DNA of 64,000 nt from Varanus komodoensis (taxonomy: Eukaryota; Chordata; Lepidosauria; Squamata; Varanidae). Below the pieces are notes generated by a model. That model made no database searches, was not told the DNA's origin, and saw only the letters and a list, made by a program, of their open reading frames with translations. Positions 1 to 36,760 of the stretch are shown here, one piece after another; position 1 is the first letter of the stretch, and every line of letters starts with the position of its first letter. The stretch is taken from NCBI RefSeq assembly GCF_004798865.1, contig NW_025335922.1:8161858-8225857 (forward strand), given 5' to 3'. The translations under genes and the position numbers were made by a program.

Positions 1-25705
<25,705 letters not shown>

Positions 25706-26419
25706 CTTTAAAGAACTCACTCGTTCGCCCGCTCGCTCGCTCGACTGACTGACTGAACCACCCTGCTCTTCTCTCTCGAGTCCCCCTCCCGCCCAGAGCC
25801 CCAACCAACAGCCGCCGCCGCCGCCAGCCCAGCCAGCCAGCCAGCCAGTCAGTCGGCAGCACCAATAACAACAGCGCGCGTGCTAGACGCCTACCGCGAG
25901 CGCGCGCGCGCCCGCTGCTGCTACCGCCGCTCCCTCCTTTCCGCCCCCTCTCCTCCTTTCCTGGAGAGCGGACAAACGGCAAGGACGCGCGGCGAAGAGT
26001 GACAGTCACGTAAGGTACACTCCTGAGCATGCGCCATAAAGAGAAGAAGGCTGGAGGAGGCGGCGAACACCACAGAAACCGAGAAGTGATGGAATCGTGC
26101 CCTGCTCTGTTACGTCAAAACGCACGCGTGCACGCGCGCCTTGGAAACAAAGTTCTGTGGCAAGGTGCGCGCATCCTTGCCGGAAGCTTTCCAGTTCTGG
26201 CTCGAACACATACGGCAAAGAAGGACGAGCACGTGCCACCACAAAACCACCTTGTCTTTCTCCTCCTCCCTCCGCCCCGCGCGCCTTTTGTAGGAGGAGC
26301 TCGAGGCTGAACAAACGGATAAGGTCTCAGGCACACGTTGGCTCCGCCCCATTTCACTCCTCTCCTCGTCTCCCCCTCCCGCAGCTTCACGTGCTGGAGA
26401 AAGAAGGTGCCGCGAGGAC

Positions 26420-26445
26420 ATAGAGATAAATAAATAAATAAAACT
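26420..26445. repeat. (AAAT)n short tract in the CpG island
   Basis: GATAAATAAATAAATAAAAC sits inside otherwise GC-rich sequence. It resembles the tail of L2-like copies but no LINE body is next to it. Confidence 0.7.
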
Positions 26446-26650
26446 CGGAACGCTCCTCGGCCGTCGTCAGAGACGCTCCCGCCCTTCTCTCCCTCTCACG
26501 GAAATTGCCGAAGTAGCCCGAAGTTCTTGACTTTGTTTCTTCACAGTCGGCGGAGGCTGGGAGAGCTGTGACAGCGGGTCTGGCCGCGCGCAGCAAGGTG
26601 CCCTAAACTTGAACACTCACGCGGGTTGCTACGCTAAGCAAAATAGCTAA

Positions 26651-27265
26651 AGTGCGGGCTGCTAGTGCAGCTAAAGTAGCCCCTCCCAGCAAAACGTGTT
26701 CGTATATTTTTATTTATTTTGCTTATTTATATCTGCACACATTTTATTTCGTTTTTTCTACATGCTTCCACAAGTGGGATGCTATCTTTTAAAGCCATTG
26801 ATTTGTTTATTTGTTGCAGTTTAGTTTACGGTAAAGAGAGACGCAGGCGAAGCAACACCCGCGCAAGAATTGATTCATGCAACTTCCGGGGATTATTCAG
26901 AATGTCTCAGTTGTAAATATCAGCTCAACCTTCTGCTGTGGCACAGATCCTAACATCGATGTCATAACGGGCCAATGTTTCCATGTGGTTGAGGATTTGT
27001 TTATAGAATGTACCGGCAAACATACGACATCGCTCAAAAGACAAGATAAAATTATTTGTAACTCTTGGGATTTCCCAACCACAGTTGTGCTGTTGTTCGG
27101 ATAAAGAAGCAACGTCTTGCATCTGTGATATCTAGAATTATGTTCTGCAAAAAAATAAAAGTGTGGAAATCATCCATTATGAGCTATGGGGCAATGATGC
27201 ACCCACATAAATGCTGACACTTCCAAATTAGGAATTAATAATTTTAGGGGCAACAGAGGTGCATG
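26651..27265. other. Upstream flank, nothing recognised
   Basis: Composition drops to AT-rich just outside the promoter. An ETS-like AACTTCCGGGG lies at 26881-26891. No gene or repeat seen. Confidence 0.5.
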
Positions 27266-27267
27266 AA

Positions 27268-27345
27268 TACGAAAACAGTGCAATCCTAAGCACAGGGGCT
27301 CAAATTCGAGTAAGATTTAGTTCTCAGTGAATGAATATAGGATTG
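27268..27345. repeat. TGCAATCCTA-type palindromic element
   Basis: AGTGCAATCCTAAGCACAGG on the left and AATATAGGATTGAG on the right are inverted ends of a short palindromic repeat of about 75 bp. Confidence 0.55.
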
Positions 27346-29045
27346 AGTAAATGAACTTATGCTTGTGACTAGCAAGTAGTGATTGCAGGGCATGCGATAG
27401 TCAAAGCCAGTGAATGAATGTAATTAAATGCAATCATTAATTTTTTAAAAAAACTAAAAGCTCAGTTGCTTTCCTTAAATTAATGCTAAGAGCTTCAGAA
27501 AACTGAAAATGTGTCAAATGCCCAGTTCATTCTGGAAGTCTGCCTGTGATGGAATTAAAATGACCTGTCTTCTTTGGAGGCCAAAGAGTATCGTCACCCT
27601 TTGAATCTCCCAGAGATCCAGTGGACCAGCCTCAGCTTTGGAGAATCTACTTTTGTCCCTGCTGGAATCCCAGGAATTGCCAGGCAGAGCCAGGAGCAAA
27701 AGGTATAATTAAAGAATTTTCAACCCAGATTGGTTCTCAGTTCTGGAAGTGAATTGAACTCCGTCAAAAAAATCTGTTCATGGTCAGATCTGCCCTCCCA
27801 GTCTTTTTCTACATTTCAAGCATTATTATTGGCACAGGACGGTCACTTTGTTGTTGACAACCTTAAAAACTAGAAGTCAGAAATCTTTGCTGATGCATTT
27901 TAAACCACCCACAGAACTATCAGTAGATCCTGGTCCACACCTGTTCTGTACCTGGGAAGTTGAAGTGTAAAGAATTAGCTGAGAGAGACTGGAATTCCTG
28001 GACAAAAGGTTAGTCTTTGAGAGCATATAAAACTTAAGCTTGGTATACCACCAGTTCTGAGTGTGAATCTCCACTCCAGTACAGTAGGTTCTTCCTGGCC
28101 TGCAGGTGACAATTGTTTTGGCAAGGAGGCCTTGCAGAGGTACCTATTGCAAGGCACTGTAGCCTTCACAGACACAGATAGTGTGCCTGAATTTCCTAAA
28201 GCCCCAGTGTTTGCCCTATTTTGTTTCCTAAGCACAGGCCTTCTCTCACATACACACACACCCCTACCCACCCACCCCCTACTCAGAATATAAGAGAAGA
28301 TAAAAGCGAAATGTGGAATCCTCATGGACAGCATGTTCCATCTGTGGCCTTGCAGGAAAAAAGGGTACGAAAGAGGCCACAGCTGCGACTTACTGAAGAC
28401 CCAATTTCTTATGTTCATTTGAACCAGCTTCATATTCAGTGAAAGTGTGGCTCTTGCACTTTCAGTATTGTTTGAGCTCAGAAAAAAGATGGTGCCTGAC
28501 AGGGTGAGTTCTGACATTTTAGATGGAGACTGACTGGATGATGCTGCCTCTGAGACCTGTCCTCTCTTTGCAACGTGACAAGTCCCAGCTGCAAGGAACT
28601 CTCCATCTCATAAGCCAAACCACACTATTCAGTGAGGCCAGCTGCAATCTGTTCCATTTTATGGTAATTAAAAATAGTGTTTGGGCACCTGGTAGGCTGC
28701 CAGTGCAGCTGCTGCAGATACACTAAGTTTGAATGCCTTGATGCCATACGTACACCCTCACCCTTCAGTTCATCTGGAATATGTCTTTGGCTGCCATTTG
28801 CAAATTGCTCGCTTTAGAGCCAGCTCAAGCTCTGAATAAGCAGTCTATGGATTTGTCGTGCGTAAGGATATTTCTAAAATAGTTTCAGTGCAGATTCAAT
28901 ATAGTATTAAATGCCTGTTCAGTACCACTTAACTCAAACATGGGACTTTCATAGAACTTTGGGTCTCTATCCCCAGTCCCTTATATTCCAGGCCCAGTCC
29001 TTACCTTGAGATTCAATGCTAACATATTCTCAGGGAAACAAGAAA
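27346..29045. other. Upstream flank, nothing recognised
   Basis: The longest open frame (27975-28517, minus, 180 codons) crosses a CA/CCCA simple repeat at 28249-28280 and has no recognised family, so I do not call it a gene. Confidence 0.5.
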
Positions 29046-29049
29046 GAAA

Positions 29050-29810
29050 CTGAGCAGGTAGTGGCCAGCCAGCTCCAGGCACTCTTGGATGAGACGGAGT
29101 ACTTGGATCCAGTCAGGGTTCAGGCCTGGGTTTGGCATTGGAGAGAGACAGGAAGAGTGTGACTCTGTTGATATCCCTGAATCCTTCAGTGGCTTTCAGT
29201 ATCATCAACCACAGTATCCTTCTGGATACTGAGCTGGAAATGGGCAGTACTGCATTGGTTCTGTTCCTATTAGGATGGATGGCTCCAGAGGCTGGAGCTT
29301 GGGGGGTACTGCGTGGCCCTGTGGATTCTCCAGTATAGGCTTCCATGGGTTGGTCTTTCTCCCATGCTATTTTATATCTATGAAACCAAGGAATGGGCTC
29401 AGTTGGATTTCTGGTGTGTACTGTAACCCGTAAGCTCTGTGTCTCCTTTACAGTCTCATCAGGTGAGGCTGTGAATGTGCTAACCAGTGTCTGGCTGTGA
29501 TAATGGACTGGATGAGAGCTAATATACTGAAGCTCAGTCCAGACAAGACTGAAATGCTGTTGGTGGATGGTCCCTCTGACCGGATGATAGGTGTTCAACC
29601 TGTTCTAGTTGTACTCCCTCTAAAGGAGCAAGTTTGTCGATCCATCTTTGTCACTTCAGGCTTAGCTATGCTGCTATCTGAATATGGATAAGCCTCCATT
29701 TCAGCCATCTATATTCTGGTAATCTCCTGAGGCTGACCTTGAAGACTGTTTAGAAGCTGCATCTTGTACAAAATGCAGCAGCCTGATTAATAACATATGA
29801 ACATACGACA
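29050..29810 (+). mobile_element. L2-like LINE, reverse-transcriptase fragment
   Basis: GTAGTGGCCAGCCAGCTCCA (QLQALLDET-like), SVAFSIINHSILLDTELE, then IMDWMRANILKLSPDKTEML and LPLKEQVCRSIFV follow the order of L2-clade ORF2. The C-terminal part (CAGCCATCTATATTCTGGTAA, AAATGCAGCAGC) is present but decayed. Many frame breaks; no 3' tail. Confidence 0.82.
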
Positions 29811-29819
29811 CCAATTCTG

Positions 29820-29965
29820 GCCCACTTGGGATAGGCACATTATGGCTTTCCAGATTATTGTCTAACAACTCCAGACAGCCCTCACTATTGGTCATGCTGG
29901 CTCAGACCTACAGGAGATGTCGGCCAAAACATCTGGGCAGCCACAAGTTGCCTACCTCTGGAACA
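29820..29965. repeat. CCAGATGTTTT palindromic element
   Basis: TCCAGATTATTGTCTAACAA, CTATTGGTCATGCTGGCTCA and GGCCAAAACATCTGGGCAGC are the arms and centre of the palindromic family. Confidence 0.6.
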
Positions 29966-32297
29966 GATCACACATGCAACTTGCTAAAAAATAAAACATG
30001 CTAAAAAAAAAAAAAGCTTCCTTACTCATTATGTAATCCATAATGTGTATGCCCCTTATTATTTTCACATCTAATGGTTGTCAAAGCATTCACAACAAGA
30101 TTTAGAGGTGCATGGTATTATGCTTTAGAAAACACTAACACCAAGTTACAGTACTGTGTGCACCTGTAAGTAAAAGAAAGATGACCCCAGGATGACAATA
30201 CTTTGTCCAGATAGTGATAGTTTGGGGACAGTTTTCTAGGTGGCAGAAAAATACAATCCCAGAGCTATGTTGGGTACATGCTATGCCAGCTCCAATTTTG
30301 TTAGGGCCCTTGAGTAAGACAACTTCAATTGGGCCCCTTCCTTCAGTAAGTCTAGCTTCCTATTGTCACCAGCTTCTCTTGCTCCTCAGCCAATTTCTCA
30401 TCTTTGTTATCACTGGCTTACTTGTGTGGATCAACTCCAGTGGGGTCTTGTCAGTAGACCCCTGTAGGGGTAGTGGCCCTTAGCAGGTGCCCAGTCATGC
30501 TTAATCTTAACACAGGTGCTGGGCATCCTGAACTTGTTAGTGGTGTGATTCTATTCTTGTTAGCACATGGCCTCTAGGACTGACTGAAGTGAAAATTTAA
30601 ATGAACAAAATAAATTGGAACTGGCTCTAAACGCTTTTGCAAAGTGACATAAAATCTGTCAGCGGAAATGATGATGTGCAAATCTGTGGGTGTTCACACT
30701 CTATTTTCTGTCTTAAACTGTTAATGCTGGAGGCTTCCCTTTACGAAAGCCATACAGTATAGATGAAAGAATGATCAAGTCCTCAGCATGAAGCCTTCCA
30801 AAATGGGCCATGCCGTCTTTTTGATTGCGGAGAAAAATACTGAGTCATATCTGCCCACCCACGTGGCCTTTATGAAAATAAAAACTAAAATGTTTCGAGA
30901 TTCACCCACATGGTGCTGGAAGAAATATAAGCCTCAGTACCACGGAGTCTGCCAGCAAATACTCTGTGTGCAGGAAGAAGTTTTCTCCCACACGCAGCCA
31001 ACACGCAAAAGTTCCTGAAAGTAGTGAAATTGCATCTCATTCATGTGTGTATCTTTATTACACAAGAGAAAAAGAGGGCCTCAGGGAAGGAAGCAGAATA
31101 GCCAAAAAAGAACATACTTGGGTGAGAAATGTAAGGACCAATTTGAAATTTTAGAGAAGAACTTAGAGTCAAATTTATGCAAGTCTTCAGTAAATTAAGT
31201 AATCTATGCGTCTGTAGACAGAATAAAGCCCTATAACTTCCAGCACTCTCTAGCCAGCCATTATGTAAAAAAGAAGAAATGGAAGAAAAATCCAAGGAAT
31301 CTTAATGAAGCCTTATGCTTGCATCTAATTTCCCACTTGTCCATTATTTACCGTTGCTTCCACACTAGTTCCCTTTACAGTTCCTGTGGCATCGCTTTTC
31401 TACAATGACCGCAATGAAAACAAAGATTCCAGTTGTGTTCATCATATTGCTAGATTATCCAATGAGGTCCCCTCCTCTTTGCCTAGATCTACTAAAATGC
31501 TTACTCACAAGTAAACCTAATCCGCAAACATCCTTTGCATTTTAGTGAACTGTTTGCCAGGATCTGACAGCTCAGCCAGTAAGGAACAAGGGAAATAGCT
31601 CCTTTCCCCATGTTTTCTCCCATTCATTAACATCTTATCAAGCGAGAAGTATTTTCTTCTTCTTCTTCTTTGAGCTTGGTCACTCGAATAAACCATTTTC
31701 TTTTTATAATGGCAGGTGTTTACTACAAGATTAATGACCCAGCACTACTGTGCATAAGTCAGTTCCTCTTGTCTCAGGAGCCCGGAAGTGATGCTTAAGT
31801 AATTGGTGCTTGCAGCGTTTGGCTACATTACACAACTGTCAAGTGCCAAAAACTGTTGCAGCAGACTCACTACAAGAAGCCACCCATGGTACATACTAAT
31901 TGAAACCAGCTTTTTATACAAAGCAGTACCAGAGCATCCCAAGAGGTTTTGCTACGCGGTGCAGATGTCTGGATACTGTCAGCCTCCATACGGACATGCA
32001 GAAGCCAACCAGACTGGCAGTCAAATCTTGGGGGGCAGTAATTCCCACTCCCTCTGAGGGCATCCTAGAGCCAAAGGTTCCCTGCATGTCTCATACAGAT
32101 CTATTCTTGAAGAACTCAGTGGCATTCTCAACTGTCAGCCTCCACTCTGCCTAATGATAGGACCAGACCCACGTGCTTTTGATTTGAACTAAACCAAAGG
32201 TGATTCTTCTTCTGGGATATTTACTTTTCTGCCCAGCAAACTGGCACGATACATAAAGAGAGTACTATTATTGCCAGAGAAGAAAGGAAGGAATAGG
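29966..32297. other. Upstream flank, nothing recognised
   Basis: No gene or named repeat. An A12 run lies near 30004-30015 and (TTC)n near 31656-31671. Confidence 0.45.
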
Positions 32298-32495
32298 GTC
32301 AAGAAGCAGCTCCTCTTTTTGCTACATGGCTTTCAGGCATGCTCCTTATTATCATATTGCTTAAATCCTTTTTTGCCACCAAAATAAATCTGTGGCAAAG
32401 CTGCTAGAAAGGTTTTAGAACACAATGGAAAATGCAGCAAGTTTAAGACAAATCCCTTCTGCACAAATGTACTGAAATTAAAAGACACAGAGAAG
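32298..32495 (+). repeat. Unnamed 200 bp repeat, copy 1
   Basis: AAATAAATCTGTGGCAAAGC, TGCTAGAAAGGTTTTAGAAC and a TGAAATTAAA block match copy 2 at 34336-34535 in the same order and orientation. The 40 bp around CTGTGGCAAAGCTGCTAGAAAGG are nearly identical. No terminal repeats or coding content seen. Confidence 0.7.
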
Positions 32496-32499
32496 GTCA

Positions 32500-34335
32500 C
32501 ATCACCAAAGGTGCAGATCCGTTTGCATCAATCAAGCAGTCCTTCATTAATGGATGACTGTTAATTTCATATTGTTATCGTTATTATGAAGTGCAAAAAC
32601 TTAACTGCAACTAATGCTGTTTTTAATGTTGTCCATTTATTGTTATTTGATACTGAATATTAAATCATGCTGAGAATTACCCCTACCTCCATCTTATTCA
32701 AGTCTGTTTCACTGCTCCACTGTCACTTAAATCCAAAATTACACCTCAAATGGGAAAACTCATCCAGTATCCTGTGATCACATGAGATGGATGTTGCTGA
32801 CAAATTGGAAGACTGACAAAGTTGATGTAGTGTTAGACCTCCTAAACTCTCAATTCTACAGGGGCCTCTCAGAGACAAAAGACCCCATCTGAGCTCTGTG
32901 GCTGGTATGCTAAGAAAGCAACAGAGCTCTGCTTCTTTTTAGGTGGACCAGGAATAAGCTGGGATTACAGTTTAGGCAAAGGGAGAACCATCCATGTGGT
33001 GTTATGGGTATTATCCAATAGGTTCCAACATGTGCTCCCACCAGTTGGCACTGTTTTTGAAATCTTCCTCATCTTGCCCTCCCTGTAATTGTAAAGTTAC
33101 AATTAGTTCCTATTAACCACAAAATGGCCAAGGTCTCTTCTGCACTACAAACATATATCTAACTCATACCATTTTAACCCCTGTGCCTCCCCCACCTACT
33201 CCATATCCTGGAAATTATAGGTAAAAAAAGTGTTTGAAATATCTATGAAGGGAGCCTGGAGAAGGGAATTTCATCTGCACAGAGTTCTGGGTCAAGAGGA
33301 AGTTACTGAGAAATCAGTTTGAGTCTTTGATGTGGCTCTATTTAAAAAGACTACAGCACCTTCGAAGCCAGAGCTCCGAAGCAGGAATGCCTTAACAGGG
33401 AGCAGATTGGCGAGGGTCCCCATTTACTGCATGAATGTATTTTATAGTCAATATTTTATTTGCCCTCAACGTGTGTTTTTAAGTGCATCCAGGAAGTATA
33501 CTGAGTATTAATGTACATCTGAGAATTTCGCTTCTGCTTTTAGCTTTTTGTAATTTGCATGGGGAAAGGAAGCTTGAGAAGGTTAGTATGGGCACGTGTA
33601 GAGTGAAAAACCAAGGGAAAATAAATTACTCACCTTTCTAATTTGTATTTCAGTTCTCCTTTTCCTTTTCAATGCAGAATAAGTAGGAAAGATACATTGC
33701 AATGTGTATAACTTGAGATTTTTTGGACCAGGGGAACAATTTTGTACTTGAAACCTTTTTCTTTCAAAGAAGCTTCCTTACAGAGCAGCATGAAATGGGG
33801 AATTTATTGTCCCACATGGCAAAACAAACAAACAAAGTAAGCGGCACATGTACTCTGTAGTTCCTTCTCTTATTGCCGTGGAAACTTAGACACCTCCATC
33901 AGACAAGAACTTCAAGCAGACATTGGGCAGAGGTGCAGATTGCTTGGATGGACCAAAAGGAGCCACAACTTCCAGATCCCACCCTAGACAAGAGCCATTA
34001 TCATATCTATTTGTATTATCATGCCAGTTCTCCACCTCTACATACAGGAAGGTAGGGTAAATCAAAACATGTGATGACTCGGTAGGATCTTTTCTGCAAA
34101 TAAACTGCTTAACTGTGTTTGCCATATTCTGCCTTATACACAGATAAATTTTGCCCGACAACAATCTCTGCACATTTCTTGACAGCGGACTCTCTTCCCC
34201 TGATGCAGGATTGTTCAAGAAGAGATGTTTTCATCTGGGAGGCTCTACACCTCTGCTTCATTCCAGAGAAAGGCAGCGGGAACAAAGGATGGAGGGGAAG
34301 GGCCCGCAGACTAGCTCACAAGGAAGGAGGAGGAG
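32500..34335. other. Upstream flank between the two unnamed repeat copies
   Basis: No gene or named repeat recognised in about 1.8 kb. Confidence 0.45.
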
Positions 34336-34535
34336 GTCAAGATACAGCTACTGTATTTGCTGAAAGGGGCTCCAAGAATGTTCCCTTAGTATATTGATAT
34401 TGTTTTGATTCTTTTGGGTGCCAAATTAAATCTGTGGCAAAGCTGCTAGAAAGGTTTAGAACAAGATAAAAAAAATGGTTGTTTAAGAAAGCTCCCCTCT
34501 ACCTGAATTTATTGAAATTAAATACAGAGAGAAAT
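34336..34535 (+). repeat. Unnamed 200 bp repeat, copy 2
   Basis: GGTCAAGATACAGCT, AAATTAAATCTGTGGCAAAGC, TGCTAGAAAGGTTTAGAACA and TTATTGAAATTAAATACAGA align with copy 1. It may be an old DNA transposon, LTR-less retroposon or a local duplication; the sequence does not say which. Confidence 0.7.
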
Positions 34536-35214
34536 TCAATCCATTAAATATTATTTTTAAGCAGAAGGAAATCACATGCATTCTGTCATGTGTTTATTTT
34601 ACAACACTTTAGATTGTGGTACTTTAAAAAATATGTAGACTTTAAAAAAAATAATTGATGTAGTCTTGATGATGTTTAATCTTGTCATTATTGACAATTT
34701 TACAGCCATAAATGAAAGAACATAAGCTGAGTGCGGATGCCCTGAATCTTGTATGGCTCTGGTATTCAAAGCACTTCTTCGCACTTTATCTCTCAGAATT
34801 TTATGACAATCTTGTAAAGGTTAGTATTACCATTCCTTGTAATAACGAATCCACAACTGGTCCACTGAGAAACAAGAAGCAGCATGCTAGGGGGAACCCT
34901 AAAGTCTGCAAGAAATACAACAACAAGTACTTTTAAAAAACCCTGTGCTAAGCAGAACATCCCCCCAAAATAGCCCAGTGAGAATGAAGCATGCTTAAAT
35001 GGCCATGGAATGTTGACTGTCAGTTGTAAAAGAACAATCAATTTGAGGAGGGCAACAGAAATGGAAATCAGATGCTTTGCATGGAGAGAAACGTTCTGCT
35101 GCACCCCTGAATAGAATTCCTTCTGTGATGAGGGTAGATGCATTGCAATAGTTTGTTGCAGATCCAACTCAGTACCCCAGTATTGCAAGTGAGGGCTAGT
35201 AAGGCCAGGTGTCC
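34536..35214. other. Upstream flank, nothing recognised
   Basis: No named element. A 181-codon open frame on the minus strand (34793-35338) enters the next repeats and has no family match I recognise. Confidence 0.45.
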
Positions 35215-35290
35215 TCTTTAACTGAAGACAGTTCTCTATTTGAAGGGCAGCCAAATAACTGCCTTCTCTGTTGAACATGTCCTCTATATA
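35215..35290. repeat. TCCTCTATTTGAA-type repeat, copy 1
   Basis: GTTCTCTATTTGAAGGGCAG followed by CATGTCCTCTATATATATTAC. Related copies lie at 36690, 55487 and 56185. Confidence 0.5.
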
Positions 35291-35327
35291 TATTACTGGA
35301 CTTGAATTGAACAGTAATATATATAGG
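35285..35327. repeat. 15 bp perfect inverted repeat (hairpin)
   Basis: CTATATATATTACTG at 35285-35299 pairs with CAGTAATATATATAG at 35313-35327 around a 13-base loop. The right arm overlaps the target-site duplication of the next element. Confidence 0.9.
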
Positions 35328-35331
35328 TACC

Positions 35332-35598
35332 CCTTCATGGATCGCTGCCTTGCTGTGGCGAAGGGGGTTGTGTAGCCAAGTGAAGCTATGAGCTATGCCG
35401 TGCAGGGGCACCCAAGACAGACAGGTCATAGCAGAGAGCTCTAACAAAAGGTGATTCACTGGAGAAGGAAATGGCAACCCATTCCAGTACCTTTGCCATG
35501 AAAACCCCATGGACTGTTCTAAAGGGCAAGCCTGGAGGAATGTTGTCCTTGGGGTCATGATGGGTCCGACGCGACTTCGCAACTAGCAACAAAGCAAC
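35332..35598 (+). mobile_element. RTE-BovB-type short element with 12 bp target-site duplication
   Basis: It starts CCCTTCATGGATCGCTGCCT, runs through GGCGAAGGGGGTTGTGTAGC and GTGATTCACTGGAGAAGGAA, and ends GTCATGATGGGTCCGACGCG...CAACTAGCAACAAAGCAAC. The front matches the 5' UTR of RTE-BovB LINEs as I remember it and the end matches the BovB 3' end; the ORF body is absent. ATATATAGGTAC (35320-35331) and ATATATAGATAC (35599-35610) flank it with one mismatch. So the 267 bp unit inserted as such, or was internally deleted before or after insertion. Confidence 0.8.
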
Positions 35599-35644
35599 AT
35601 ATATAGATACAAGCAGAAGGAAGGTGTCAGGGACTTGAAGTGTG

Positions 35645-35830
35645 CATCAACAGCATCTTGGAAACAGAGTCAGAAGGGGGTTCCCAGGCCATCTAGTCTG
35701 ACCCCCAGCTCCAGCCGCTCTGCTCATGGCATGCCCACCATGTGCATCTCCAGCCGAACCTTGAACACCCTCACCAATGGGGCTTCAACCACCTCCCAGC
35801 TTCAACCACCTCAAGTGGCCACAGGTTTCC
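35645..35830 (-). mobile_element. CR1-like LINE 3' end, reversed
   Basis: GAAACAGAGTCAGAAGGGGG, CCATCTAGTCTGACCCCCAG and CACCCTCACCAATGGGGCTT match the copy at 62202-62425 and the plus-strand copy at 45490-45655. Confidence 0.8.
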
Positions 35831-36685
35831 ACACAATGAGGAGATGCATGGCATTTTTATTTAATTATAATGCTGATTTCTAGATCAGCATATACACATA
35901 AAATATGATAGCTTCTTCTTTGGCCCTCTGTTTTGGTGATGCATTTCCTCCTTTTTTGCTGTTTTGTGGCACTGTAGGAGGTGCAGAGGCTTAGACCAAC
36001 TTCATGACAATGACTGGAAGTGAACTAGGGATGCCTTGGCTCTCCAGCCAGAGAAAGCAGCCCTGAGCAGAGAGTGCTAAAAGAGATGGTTCACACTCTA
36101 GAGCTATGGGAAAGGGGTGGGGGGAACATCCCAGAGAAATGCTTCTAGGGCTCACAAAGCTCCAGGATCATATCAGGATCATACCAGACTGGTAACTGCT
36201 TAGAGGAAAACACAGAAAGACACCTGTCACTCCCTCCATTATCCATCTCATTATCTCTTCCTCTGCCATCCAGAGGATTTACTGTGGTCAATGAGCAAAA
36301 CCACACACTCGATTCACATTCAAAATACAGACCCTGACTGGACTCTCTGGGCCTACACACATGTTGGATTATATCTGTGTAGGTCAGAGTTTGGACATCC
36401 TGCCCTGGATGGAGAGGATCAGTGTTCATTCCCCCTAGCCCAAATCTGATCCCAAAGGGATGCTGTAGCGCACGTAGAGAACTTTATAATTCTTATATAC
36501 CGCTTAGCAAAATCCCTACATAGTTCAGCAAGGTGAGGTAAGGGAAATGAAAAATGTTGCACTTCCTCGCCTGCCCATCTGTGCAGTCAGCCCATTGCCC
36601 CCCCCTTTTTCTTTTACACCCCTGCACTCCATGCTTTTGGTATATCAACAAGAGAGACACATCGTAGAGTAGCCACACTTCCGCT
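35831..36685. other. Upstream flank, nothing recognised
   Basis: No named element or gene seen. Confidence 0.45.
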
Positions 36686-36689
36686 TTTA

Positions 36690-36760
36690 CAGAAGACTGT
36701 CCTCTATTTTGAAGGTGTCCTCTATTTGAAATGCTGCCTATTTGAGTCTAGTTTAAAAAT
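36690..36760. repeat. TCCTCTATTTGAA-type repeat, copy 2
   Basis: AAGACTGTCCTCTATTTTGA, AGGTGTCCTCTATTTGAAAT and GCTGCCTATTTGAGTC form three imperfect tandem units of about 22 bp. Confidence 0.65.

Noticed and set aside
27975-28517. 180-codon minus-strand open frame
   Set aside because: No family recognised; it crosses a CA/CCCA simple repeat and has no clear splice or promoter context.
34793-35338. 181-codon minus-strand open frame
   Set aside because: It runs through the TCCTCTATTTGAA repeat and the hairpin into the BovB-type unit, so it is a chance frame.
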